From NCBI RefSeq assembly GCF_001429605.1, contig NZ_LMSS01000005.1:570608-634607 (forward strand): 64,000 nucleotides of DNA, in the 5' to 3' direction. Both the position numbers and the translations under genes were made by a program. The notes beneath the pieces are model-generated. The model was not told where the DNA came from. It was given only the letters and a program-made list of their open reading frames with translations, and did no database searches. Every line of letters begins with the position of its first letter. The stretch's first letter is position 1. Positions 16,774-24,445 of this stretch are shown here, one piece after another. Source of the DNA: Phycicoccus sp. Soil802. GTDB taxonomy: Bacteria; Actinomycetota; Actinomycetes; Actinomycetales; Dermatophilaceae.

Positions 16774-18339
16774 ATGGCGCGCATGACCCGGATCGAGCTG
16801 CTGCGATCACGGCTGCTCGGATTCCGGCCCACCGACACCCTCTGGGGCTGGCTCGGACCCCTGTTCTTCGCGGTCGTGGGTGGCGGCATGCGGTTCTGGT
16901 CGCTGGGTCGCCCGCACCAGCTCGTGTTCGACGAGACCTACTACGTCAAGCAGGGCGTCTCGATGCTGGAGTACGGCGTCGAGATGCGGGTGCCGGACAC
17001 CCTCAAGAAGCCCGACCAGCTGTTCACCCAGGGCACCCCGGACGTCTTCGGCACCGAGGGCGACCTCGTGGTCCACCCACCCGTTGGCAAGTGGGTCATC
17101 GCGGCCGGTGAGCACCTGTTCGGGCCGACGTCCTCGATCGGGTGGCGCTTCTCGGTGTGTGTGCTCGGGACGCTGTCGATCCTGATGATCGGGCGAGCCG
17201 CCCGGAGGATGTTCGGGTCGTCGCTGCTCGGCACCATCGCGGCGTTCCTGGTCGCCTTCGAGGGCCACCACTTCGTCCAGTCGCGCACCGGCCTGCTCGA
17301 CCTGATCGTCATGTTCTGGGCCCTCGTGGCGTTCTGCGCGCTGCTCATCGACCGCGACCGGTCGCGGGCGATCCTCGCCGAGCGAGCCGCCGGCCGGTCG
17401 AACCACGAGCTCGCCGCCCGCCTCGGGCCCTGGCTGGGCGTGCGGCCGTGGCGATGGGTCGCGGGCATCAGCCTGGGGCTGTGCGCCGGCACCAAGTGGT
17501 CGGGGCTGTTCTTCCTCGTGGCGTTCGGGCTGATGACGGTCTTCTGGGACATCGGAGCTCGGCGGGCCGTGGGGGTGCGGCACTGGTTCACCTCCGCGGT
17601 CGTCACCGACGGGCTCTGGGCCGCCCTGGTGATGTGCTCGACGGCGGTCGTGACCTACCTCGCGTCGTGGGTGGGCTGGTTCCGCTCCCCGCTGGGCTAC
17701 GACCGCGAGTGGGGACGGATCCACCCCTCGCGCGACACCCCGTGGGTGCCGGATGCGCTGCGCTCCCTGTGGCACTACCACCAGGAGATCTACACGTTCC
17801 ACGTCAACCTGCACGACAACCACCCCTACCGGACCAACCCCTGGTCCTGGGTCGTCCAGGGCCGGCCCACGTCCTTCTTCTACGAGGGTCCCAAGCGGGG
17901 CGACGGTGGCTGCGCGGTCGCCCAGTGCTCCAAGGCGATCACCTCGATCGGCACGGTCTCGGTCTGGTGGCTGGGGGCCGCGGCGATCGTCGTGCTGGCG
18001 TTCTACTGGGTCTTCAAGCGGGACTGGCGGGCCGGCGCCATCCTCGCAGGGCTGGCTGGGGGCTACCTCCCCTGGTTCGGGCTGGAGGAGCGCACCATCT
18101 ACTCCTTCTACACCGTCGCCTTCGAACCGTGGGTCATCCTCGCCGTCGTCTTCGTGCTCGGGCTGGCCCTCGGTCGGCGCACCGACTCGTGGCGCCGACG
18201 GGAGATCGGCCTCTACGTCGTGGGGGCCTACTGCCTGCTGACCCTGGCGATCTTCGCGTTCTTCTGGCCGGTCTACACCGCCCAGGTCATCCCCCAGAGC
18301 CAGTGGTCGCTGCGGATGTGGTTCCCCAGCTGGGTCTGA
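16774..18339 (+). CDS. pmt: Dolichyl-phosphate-mannose-protein mannosyltransferase
   Basis: Transfers mannose from polyprenyl-phosphate-mannose to serine or threonine of exported proteins, as in Mycobacterium and Streptomyces Pmt. The GT39/PMT fold is shown by an N-terminal membrane helix, the acidic catalytic loop VFDETYYVKQ near residue 54, the HPPVGKWVI motif, and multiple transmembrane helices through to the C-terminus (YTAQVIPQSQW). About 521 residues from the ATG at 16774; ATGs at 16765 and 16783 are possible, and no ribosome site decides between them. Its likely substrates include Thr/Ser-rich exported proteins such as those encoded nearby. Confidence 0.93.
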   Translation: MARMTRIELLRSRLLGFRPTDTLWGWLGPLFFAVVGGGMRFWSLGRPHQLVFDETYYVKQGVSMLEYGVEMRVPDTLKKPDQLFTQGTPDVFGTEGDLVVHPPVGKWVIAAGEHLFGPTSSIGWRFSVCVLGTLSILMIGRAARRMFGSSLLGTIAAFLVAFEGHHFVQSRTGLLDLIVMFWALVAFCALLIDRDRSRAILAERAAGRSNHELAARLGPWLGVRPWRWVAGISLGLCAGTKWSGLFFLVAFGLMTVFWDIGARRAVGVRHWFTSAVVTDGLWAALVMCSTAVVTYLASWVGWFRSPLGYDREWGRIHPSRDTPWVPDALRSLWHYHQEIYTFHVNLHDNHPYRTNPWSWVVQGRPTSFFYEGPKRGDGGCAVAQCSKAITSIGTVSVWWLGAAAIVVLAFYWVFKRDWRAGAILAGLAGGYLPWFGLEERTIYSFYTVAFEPWVILAVVFVLGLALGRRTDSWRRREIGLYVVGAYCLLTLAIFAFFWPVYTAQVIPQSQWSLRMWFPSWV

Positions 18340-18675
18340 GGCATCAGCCGGACCTCGGAGACGCGGGATCAGCCGTTTGGTTGGGAATGGGTCGATCCCT
18401 GACGATTTCCTGACCAACGTCCTGGTCGTTGAATTCTGGACATACCGGCATAGTCACGACAAAGCCGGATAGCCCTGTCCGAGTCGAATGGGGGGCTTTG
18501 CCTCCGTTGGGGATCGAACGGGCCACTTTACGTTCTGCATACCGTCTCTTTACTATCTCTTGACCATTCCCTGACCTCCACCACACACTCGGCGCACAAC
18601 GCCAGGGTGTGGCCCGAACCACTGAACCTCACCCCGGCGTCACCAACATTCGGGACAAGAGGGCAGGGGCTCTAC
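18340..18675. other. Long leader region of the cell-wall repeat protein
   Basis: This gene-free stretch is clearly more AT-rich than its surroundings. It holds a possible stem (CAAAGCC at 18460-18466 with GGCTTTG at 18494-18500) around a C-rich loop, and the sequence TTGACC at 18560-18565, which could serve as a -35 element. The block ACGACAAAGCCGGATAGCC slightly recalls parts of the c-di-GMP (GEMM) riboswitch but the conserved order of blocks is not present. A long untranslated leader is likely. Confidence 0.4.
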
Positions 18676-20397
18676 ATGAACACCAAGCGGGTATCGATCG
18701 CGGTTGCGGTCTCAGCACTGGGTTTGGCCATCGCACCGGGGGTGGCGTCCGCAGCGGACGGCCAGGTCGGATGCGGGACGCCCGCCAAGCAGGCGGTCTA
18801 CTCCACCGTCGTCGTCCCGGGCACGGCTGCCGTGACCCACGAGGAGTACGAGTGGAGCTCGGTCTCCGAGGTCATCGAGCGGCAGTGGCAGCAGTGGCTG
18901 GTGGACTCCGCAGCCATGGACGCGGTCTACGAGACCGTCCACCACCCCGCCGAGTACACGACAGTCGTCGTCCCCGGTCTGCCGGCGTACGACGAGCAGG
19001 TCCTGGAGACCGCGGCGTACGACGAGCAGGTGCTGGACACGGCGGCGTACGACGAGCAGGTCCTCGAGACCGCGGCCTACGACGAGGAGGTCGTGACGCC
19101 GGCCTATGACGAGCAGGTGCTGGACACGGCGGCGTACGACGAGCAGGTCCTCGAGACCGCGGCCTATGACGAGCAGGTCCTGCAGACCGCCGCCTACGAC
19201 GAGGAGGTCGTGACGCCGGCCTATGACGAGCAGGTCCTCCAGACCGCCGCCTACGACGAGCAGGTGCTCCAGACCGCCGCCTACGACGAGCAGGTGCTCC
19301 AGACCGCCGCCTACGACGAGCAGGTCCTGCAGACCGCCGCGTACGACGAGCAGGTGATGACCTCACCGGCCGTGTACGTCACGGAGTACAAGTTCGTCCA
19401 GAAGAACGGCAACGGTGTGCGCTGGGACGCCGACCCGGACTGGAACGCGCAGCCCAACAACAACTCGGGTGGCTGGGTCGCCACGGGCATCACCCGCCAG
19501 GGGGCGCTCGTCTCGGCGGCCGTCTACACGACGGTGCACCACGACGCCGTGTACACCACCGTGCACCACGACGCGGTCTACACCACGGTCCACCACGAGG
19601 CCGTCTACAAGACCGTGCACCACGACGCGGTCTACACCACGGTCCACCACGACGCGGTGTCCACGACCGTCCACCACGACGCGGTCTACACCACGGTCCA
19701 CCACGACGACGTCTACAAGACCGTGCACCACGACGACGTCTACAAGACGGTCCACCACGACGCGGTGTCCACGACCGTGCACCACGACGACGTCTACAAG
19801 ACCGTGCACCACGACGACGTCTACAAGACGGTCCACCACGACGCCGTCTACACGACCGTCCACCACGCGGCCACGCCCGACACCACGACCGAGGTCCTGG
19901 TGTCCCCGGCCTGGGACGAGCAGGTGCTGGTCACGCCCGCCACCGACGCGGTGGGCCACTGGGAGGAGACCTGGTCGGTCGAGTCCCCCGGTGCGGCCTG
20001 GTCGGCCACCGGCGAGACCCGCACGGTCGACGGGGAGACCGAGCTGGTCTGGGCTGCGCAGTCGCCCGGGGAGGAGTGGACCGCGACCGGTGCCTACCGC
20101 ACCGTCGAGGACACCCCGGCCGTGCCGGACTCGTCCGAGCAGGTGCTCGTGAGCGCCGCCGTTCCGGCCGGACCTGCCTGCGAGGAGCCGGTGACCGGTG
20201 ACGGCGCCACCGTGGTGCCCGAGCCCGCCCAGCCCGCCTCGGCGGTCCCGGCCGCGGCCGATCTGGCCAAGCCGGCGGCCGTCAACGAGCTCGCCTTCAC
20301 CGGCTCGGACCCGACGCTGCTGTGGCTGGGCATGGGCTTCCTGCTCGCCGGCATCGGCGTCTCGGCCGGCTACCGCAAGGTCGCGCAGAAGCGCTGA
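18676..20397 (+). CDS. Cell-wall anchored repeat protein with LAFTG sorting signal
   Basis: A 573-residue exported surface protein. A signal peptide (MNTKRVSIAVAVSALGLAIA, cleavage probably after GVASA) leads into a short non-repeated part. Residues about 104-231 are 13 copies of AYDEQVLETA or the shorter variant AYDEEVVTP. A spacer with tryptophans and asparagines (DPDWNAQPNNNSGGWVATG) follows, then residues about 282-398 are 13 copies of AVYTTVHHD, with K/S/D variants. A third region has two copies of a W-x-A-T-G-x-x-R-T-V motif (SATGETRTV, TATGAYRTV). The C-terminus has LAFTG near residue 539, one hydrophobic helix and a basic tail, the LAXTG form known for class E sortases. The paired histidines could bind metal or be pH-sensitive; that is inference. 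The function is unknown. It ends at a strong terminator and is not in an operon. Confidence 0.9.
   Translation: MNTKRVSIAVAVSALGLAIAPGVASAADGQVGCGTPAKQAVYSTVVVPGTAAVTHEEYEWSSVSEVIERQWQQWLVDSAAMDAVYETVHHPAEYTTVVVPGLPAYDEQVLETAAYDEQVLDTAAYDEQVLETAAYDEEVVTPAYDEQVLDTAAYDEQVLETAAYDEQVLQTAAYDEEVVTPAYDEQVLQTAAYDEQVLQTAAYDEQVLQTAAYDEQVLQTAAYDEQVMTSPAVYVTEYKFVQKNGNGVRWDADPDWNAQPNNNSGGWVATGITRQGALVSAAVYTTVHHDAVYTTVHHDAVYTTVHHEAVYKTVHHDAVYTTVHHDAVSTTVHHDAVYTTVHHDDVYKTVHHDDVYKTVHHDAVSTTVHHDDVYKTVHHDDVYKTVHHDAVYTTVHHAATPDTTTEVLVSPAWDEQVLVTPATDAVGHWEETWSVESPGAAWSATGETRTVDGETELVWAAQSPGEEWTATGAYRTVEDTPAVPDSSEQVLVSAAVPAGPACEEPVTGDGATVVPEPAQPASAVPAAADLAKPAAVNELAFTGSDPTLLWLGMGFLLAGIGVSAGYRKVAQKR
18985..19368 (+). 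repeat. Thirteen-copy 30-base repeat array (AYDEQVLETA)
   Basis: Eleven copies are 30 bases and two (fourth and eighth) are 27 bases. Bases vary mainly at third positions, and the last copies (QVLQTA type) are most alike, as expected from recent tandem duplication at the 3' end of the array. Copy number may vary between strains. Confidence 0.9.
19519..19869 (+). repeat. Thirteen-copy 27-base repeat array (AVYTTVHHD)
   Basis: All copies are 27 bases with no insertions. Variants alternate in blocks (AVSTT, DVYKT, DVYKT appears twice in a row), so larger units of three copies seem to have been duplicated together. The CACCACGAC core (His-His-Asp) is almost invariant. Confidence 0.9.
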
Positions 20398-20417
20398 CCG
20401 CAGGACCTGCATGGCGT

Positions 20418-20452
20418 GGGGTCCGCGGCCCAGGGGGTGGGCCGCGGACCCC
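20418..20452 (+). terminator. Hairpin terminator of the repeat-protein gene
   Basis: A perfect 14-bp stem (GGGGTCCGCGGCCC with its complement) and a 7-base loop begin about 20 bases after the stop codon, followed by CTTCC. Confidence 0.8.
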
Positions 20453-20534
20453 TTCCATGTCCCTGGTGCTCCACGTCCCTGGGAGCTCCAGCTCACAGCG
20501 GCTCCACGTCCCGGGAGCTCACTGTGACAGTGCC

Positions 20535-20567
20535 GACCCGGCACCGGCCACCAGCCGGTGCCGGGTC
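20535..20567 (-). terminator. Second hairpin between convergent units
   Basis: A perfect 14-bp stem (GACCCGGCACCGGC with its complement) and a 5-base loop lie about 20 bases beyond the stop of the hydrolase remnant on the minus strand. The segment just before it (20467-20520) repeats GCTCCACGTCCC twice. Confidence 0.65.
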
Positions 20568-20589
20568 GACCAGTTTCAGCGCGGGTGCT

Positions 20590-20799
20590 CTAGGCGTACT
20601 TCCGGAGCCACGGAACGACGGTGTCGCGCAACAGATCTGCGTCCTCGATCATCGGGAAGTGGCTGGCACCCTCGAGGATGGCGAGGTCGGCACTCGGGAT
20701 GGTGTCGGCTAGGAAGCGGCCCCACTCGGAGGGAATGGGGTCCAACCCCGAGTGGACGACGAGGGCCGGCGTCTCGATGCCGGCGACGGCCCGCGCCGG
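20590..20799 (-). pseudogene. C-terminal remnant of an alpha/beta hydrolase
   Basis: Translating this strand gives about 70 residues that match the end of an alpha/beta-hydrolase: ETPALVVHSGLDPIPSEWG (the acid region with the HSGLDP motif), then ILEGASHFPMIEDAD (catalytic histidine in GASHFP) and a closing VVPWLRKYA. An in-frame TAG at 20800-20802 stands directly upstream, and no nucleophile elbow or lid region exists before it. The gene is therefore truncated and cannot make an active enzyme. The adjoining gene at 20820 belongs to another family, so the rest of the gene has been deleted. Confidence 0.8.
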
Positions 20800-20819
20800 C
20801 TAGCCCAGGGCGCGGGCGG

Positions 20820-21125
20820 TCAGGGCAGGTGCCGGTCGAGGCGGCGCAGCACGGGCCCGATGAGGGGCCAGTCCTGGGCTCCCGCCCGCATGACGCGTCC
20901 GCGGAGCGTCGCCACCGCGCCACGCGCCACTGCGACCGGCGTGCGGCGTCCCGTGTCAGCGGAGGACCGCGCCCGCCGGTGGAGCCACTGAGCGCACCCT
21001 GCGCACACGCCCACCTCAGGATGCGATCCGAGCCGGCTCAGGTCGGCTTCGTCGAACGTGTTGCCACAGCACCAGCAGACCGGTCGCTCAGAGGGCTCGC
21101 GCTCGACTGCCGCCGCTGCTGTCAT
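20820..21125 (-). CDS. Small CxxC zinc-ribbon-like protein
   Basis: A 101-residue cytosolic protein. Two cysteine pairs, CWCCG near residue 17 and CAGC near residue 41, separated by a short loop (NTFDEADLSRLGSHPEVGV), suggest a zinc ribbon. A basic helix (WLHRRARSSADTGRRT) and a C-terminal half with WPLIGPVLRRLDRHLP follow. Similar small proteins appear in other actinobacterial genomes; I know of no assigned function. The ATG at 21125 is preferred over an upstream one because the extra residues lack similarity to the family; the ribosome site is weak. The hydrolase remnant lies directly downstream. Confidence 0.75.
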   Translation of the reverse strand: MTAAAAVEREPSERPVCWCCGNTFDEADLSRLGSHPEVGVCAGCAQWLHRRARSSADTGRRTPVAVARGAVATLRGRVMRAGAQDWPLIGPVLRRLDRHLP

Positions 21126-21179
21126 GCCCCATGGTCTCTCCGGGACGCCGCGGTGACCAGAGACCAAGCTAAGCTCGCC

Positions 21180-21209
21180 GGGCGCCGCCCCCATCGGGGG
21201 GCGACGCCC
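21180..21209 (-). terminator. Hairpin terminator of the PPC-like secreted protein gene
   Basis: Arms 21180-21192 and 21197-21209 pair at 12 of 13 positions around a 4-base loop (ATCG). The hairpin starts about 15 bases beyond the stop codon of the gene at 21224. Confidence 0.7.
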
Positions 21210-21223
21210 AGCGAGTCAGCGCA

Positions 21224-22039
21224 CTACTTCTTGTTGGTGCTCAGCTGAACCGTCTGCTCGGTGTAGCCCAGCGAGCACTCGAACAGGCCGCACGCGAACG
21301 CGAAGGCGACCGTGGCGCCCTTGCCTCCACGGAACAGCCCGGTGTCGCTGACGACGATGGCCTCCCACGGGTGGGTGGTTCCGTCACACTGCAACGGGTT
21401 CACGAAGAAGAACCCGCTGATCTTCACCCGCCCGACCCGCTGGGTCAGGGTGCCTTCGATGTCGGAGAAGAAGTCGTCAGCGTTCGTGCACGAGTAGGTG
21501 CCGGTGAGCTTGGCGCTGCCGTCCTTGTATGCCGTCCCCTTGGGGTTCAAGGTGAAGGTCACCTCGGGGGCAGGCGGTGCGACGTCGAACGTCACCTCGA
21601 GCTGACCGCCCACCGTGGTCGTGTCGGAGAACGCGACCACGTAGTAGGTCTGCCCGGCGGTGGTGGAGAAACCCACCGTCGTCGGCCCGCAGGCCACGAG
21701 GACGCCGCCGGCGGGGTCACCCTCCGTGACCATGAATCCGCCGGAGTAGGAGGAGGCCGACATGTCGGCGACGACTCCGCCGTCTGTGGCGGCGGTGTAC
21801 GTGAACCAGACGCTGGCGTTGGTGAACGGTGCGCCGCAGTTCGCGTTGAGGGCAGCGTCGGTGGCGTCGGTGGTGGCGCCCGTCGTGTCCTGGCTGATGG
21901 TGGTGGGTAGGGACGAGACGACTGTCGCGGTGGCGGCGGTGTCGTTGGGTGCCGGTGCCGCAGAGGCGGCGCTGGCCATGACCGGCAGGAGCAGCGCTCC
22001 TGCGGTGGCGGCGGACAGGATGGAGCGCAACATCTTCAT
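21224..22039 (-). CDS. Secreted protein with PPC-like N-terminal domain
   Basis: An exported protein of 271 residues. The signal peptide (MKMLRSILSAATAGALLLPV, ending SAASAAPAP) is clear. The mature N-terminal half, NDTAATATVVSSLPTTISQD through VWFTYTAATDGGVVADMSAS and GQTYYVVAFSD, has the pattern of bacterial pre-peptidase C-terminal (PPC) or related beta-sandwich domains. The C-terminal half (YSCTNADDFFSDIEGTLTQ to CGLFECSLGYTEQT) is a second, cysteine-containing beta domain seen in actinobacterial secreted proteins. No catalytic residues could be identified. The ATG at 22039 has GGGGGA upstream. Not in an operon; ends at a hairpin. Confidence 0.85.
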   Translation of the reverse strand: MKMLRSILSAATAGALLLPVMASAASAAPAPNDTAATATVVSSLPTTISQDTTGATTDATDAALNANCGAPFTNASVWFTYTAATDGGVVADMSASSYSGGFMVTEGDPAGGVLVACGPTTVGFSTTAGQTYYVVAFSDTTTVGGQLEVTFDVAPPAPEVTFTLNPKGTAYKDGSAKLTGTYSCTNADDFFSDIEGTLTQRVGRVKISGFFFVNPLQCDGTTHPWEAIVVSDTGLFRGGKGATVAFAFACGLFECSLGYTEQTVQLSTNKK

Positions 22040-22215
22040 GTGATCCCCCAGCTGTGAACCCGACCCCCCGTTGGGTCGTGCCACGCACATTGCCGCATCC
22101 GGACCCCAACGCACCAGACCCCTTGAATCGTAGATTTTGCAACAACAGAGGCCTGCCCCTCACCGCCCGCGCGTGGTGACGATGAGTCGATGGTGTCTGC
22201 TGGGGAGGGTCGTGG

Positions 22216-23700
22216 TCAGGAGAGGCGGACCGACAGGTCGGGCGGCTCGGGGAACGCGTCGAACGGATGCATCGGCCGCGTGATCCTGGAGTGCCCGAGC
22301 CGCTCGAGGTCCTGGTCGACCGGACCGGGCGTGAGCGCAAGGGTCCAGCCCTGCGCGATGTCGTGCAGGGTCGGCTCGAGGTAGCCGATCTTGGTCACGA
22401 CGATGGCGGCGTCGGTCGGCTCCAACCCGATGGCGCGGAAGTCAGCGGTGTCGTGGAACGCCTTGCGGAACTCCGTGACGACGGCCCGGATCCCACCGAT
22501 GCGCACCACGGCGATCCGGCCGGCGTCGGGGTCCCCCGTGTGCAGGCTCACGAGCTCGCCCTCGATGCGGACCGGTCCGCAGATCCGGTGGTCGACCCGG
22601 GCCCCGGCCGTCACCGAAACCCGCTCCCCCGGCTGCGCCTCGAAGAGCTCCTCGATGGCCGACTCGTCGAAGATCGAGGCGACGTGGACGACCGGCGAGT
22701 CCTCGCGGGTCAGCTCCGACATCGCGAGCAGCTCGGTCAGCGCCCACGTGACGTCGCCGGTGCCACCGGCCCCGGGGTTGTCGCCGCTGTCGCTGACGAG
22801 GTAGGGGGCGCCTCCGCCGGCCGCACGGTGGGCCAGTCCGGCCGCGATCCCCTCGGCCAGCGTGCCGGTGGGTCCGACGAACCCGAAGTCGTCGCGCGCG
22901 TCCCAGAGCCGTTGGGCGAGGGTTGCGGCGGGCCCGACGATCGCATCGTCGTCGTCGCCGGTGACGAGGACCGAGGCGTGACAGCGCGGTTCGTCTGCCC
23001 AGGCGTAGCCGATCCAGATCGAGGCATCCGTCACGCCGGGCTGGCGCTCCACCTCGGCGAGCCCCGCGTAGAGGCTCCGGGCCGGCTCGACGCGCGTCGA
23101 CGTCTTCTCCCCCGGCAGCAGGATGGGCACACGCACCCACGCACGGCGTGGACGTCCACCACGCTCGAGCCAGTCCACCAGGTTCCGGGCAGCACGCTCG
23201 CGGGTCTCCCACGCGTCCTCGTGCGGAGCGAGCCGATAGGCAGTGGGCAGATCCACCCCGAGGGCCAGGCGCTCGGACACGTTGCCGTGCAGGTCCATCG
23301 GCGCCGAGATGATCGGCTCCGCGCCGATGACGTCGCGGATCGCGTCGACCAGGTCGCCCTCGGCGTCGTCCATGCCCTCCACGCTCATGGCGCCGTGGAG
23401 GTCGAGGTAGAGACCGTCGAGCGGAGCGGCCTTCGCGAGCCCGTCGAGGATGCGGGCCTTGAAGTCGTCGTAGACCTCGCGGACCACGGGCCCGCCGGGG
23501 ATCGACCGCGCGTAGAACACCCCGACCCAGTCCGCTGCATCGCCCAGAGTCGTTCCGGTGGAAAGGAACTCGTACCGCTCGACAACCGCCGGACCTTCAC
23601 GCACGTCGAAGTCGCGATAGCCGGCCCGGTGGGCCGCGTAGATGCTCGACTCGATCGCCATCCCCGCGACAGCGATCCTCGGGGTGCGTCCGTGGGCCAT
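22216..23700 (-). CDS. M81 family metallopeptidase (MlrC-like)
   Basis: MlrC, the founding member, cleaves linear peptides in microcystin breakdown; most relatives have unknown substrates. Family motifs seen: LDLHGAM near residue 100, PMDLHGNVSERL, RLAPHEDAWETRERAA, and SDSGDNPGAGGTGD near residue 305, carrying probable zinc ligands (Asp and His). The common HETNTF motif at the N-terminus is replaced by IESSIYAAHR, which defines a distinct subgroup. Length is 494 residues, normal for the family. Last gene of the operon with cutC and the ROK kinase, 46 bases after cutC, so it is probably co-transcribed. Confidence 0.88.
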   Translation of the reverse strand: MAHGRTPRIAVAGMAIESSIYAAHRAGYRDFDVREGPAVVERYEFLSTGTTLGDAADWVGVFYARSIPGGPVVREVYDDFKARILDGLAKAAPLDGLYLDLHGAMSVEGMDDAEGDLVDAIRDVIGAEPIISAPMDLHGNVSERLALGVDLPTAYRLAPHEDAWETRERAARNLVDWLERGGRPRRAWVRVPILLPGEKTSTRVEPARSLYAGLAEVERQPGVTDASIWIGYAWADEPRCHASVLVTGDDDDAIVGPAATLAQRLWDARDDFGFVGPTGTLAEGIAAGLAHRAAGGGAPYLVSDSGDNPGAGGTGDVTWALTELLAMSELTREDSPVVHVASIFDESAIEELFEAQPGERVSVTAGARVDHRICGPVRIEGELVSLHTGDPDAGRIAVVRIGGIRAVVTEFRKAFHDTADFRAIGLEPTDAAIVVTKIGYLEPTLHDIAQGWTLALTPGPVDQDLERLGHSRITRPMHPFDAFPEPPDLSVRLS

Positions 23701-23746
23701 GGTCGTCAGTCTGCTCGATGGGTATGCCGCGTGGCTGGCCGGGTGG

Positions 23747-24445
23747 TCAGCCGGCCGGGCGGCCGAGCGCGTCGAGCACGGCCGTGATGCCGGCCGCCGA
23801 CGTGCGGCTGCGGCCTCCTTCGTCCGCGGGGGCTCGCAGGTGCACCTCCCGCACGCCGGTGGACTCGACGAGCCCGGCGACGTTCACGGCGCGCACACCG
23901 CCCGCGGCGAGGACGCCGATGCGAGTGCCGGCGTGGCGCACCAGGGCGCGGAGCTCCTCGTGGTGATCCGCGGCCGGCCCCCTGCCACCACCGGTGAGGA
24001 CCCGGTGCACCCCCAGGCGGGCCAGCACGTCGAGGGCCGCAGGGTGGTCTGCGACCTCGTCGAACGCGCGGCTGAAGGTGATCGACGCTTCGCCGCACGC
24101 TGCGACGAGTCGGCTCGTGACGACATGGTCGATCCGACCATCCGAGGTCAGGGCATTGACGACGAACCCCACTGGCACCCTGGTCGGGAGCCGTCGGATC
24201 GCGGCGATGTCGGCGAGCATGCTGGCCACCTCGTCGGCGTCGTAGACGAAGTCGCCACCCCGCGGTCGGATCAGGACGTGCACCCCGATCCTGCTCACTG
24301 CCGCAAGTGTCGTGCCGATCATCCCGAGGCTCGGCGTGATCCCGCCCTCCAGCAGGTCGGCGCACAGCTCGACCCGGTCGGCCCCACACGCCTCCGCAGT
24401 GCGGGCGCCGGCGACGTCCTCGACGCAGATCTCCACCAGGGTCAC
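23747..24445 (-). CDS. cutC: CutC family protein
   Basis: Small TIM-barrel protein first linked to copper homeostasis in Escherichia coli; the copper role is disputed. Motifs: VEICVEDVAGARTAEACGAD at the N-terminus, RVELCADLLEGGITPSLGM, VHVLIRPRGGDFVYD, VGFVVNALTSDGRID, and RVLTGGG. Length is 232 residues. The start is a GTG at 24445 that overlaps the ROK gene's stop as GTGA, so translation is coupled and the start is well supported; the frame is open further upstream. Confidence 0.92.
   Translation of the reverse strand: MTLVEICVEDVAGARTAEACGADRVELCADLLEGGITPSLGMIGTTLAAVSRIGVHVLIRPRGGDFVYDADEVASMLADIAAIRRLPTRVPVGFVVNALTSDGRIDHVVTSRLVAACGEASITFSRAFDEVADHPAALDVLARLGVHRVLTGGGRGPAADHHEELRALVRHAGTRIGVLAAGGVRAVNVAGLVESTGVREVHLRAPADEGGRSRTSAAGITAVLDALGRPAG

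Noticed and set aside
18440..18510. Possible c-di-GMP (GEMM) riboswitch in the wall-protein leader
   Set aside because: Only short pieces resemble the consensus and their order is wrong; kept as a weak finding about the leader, not as a riboswitch call.
18985..19869. CRISPR-like array
   Set aside because: The repeats are contiguous, in frame, and encode protein; there are no spacers of unique sequence and no cas genes.
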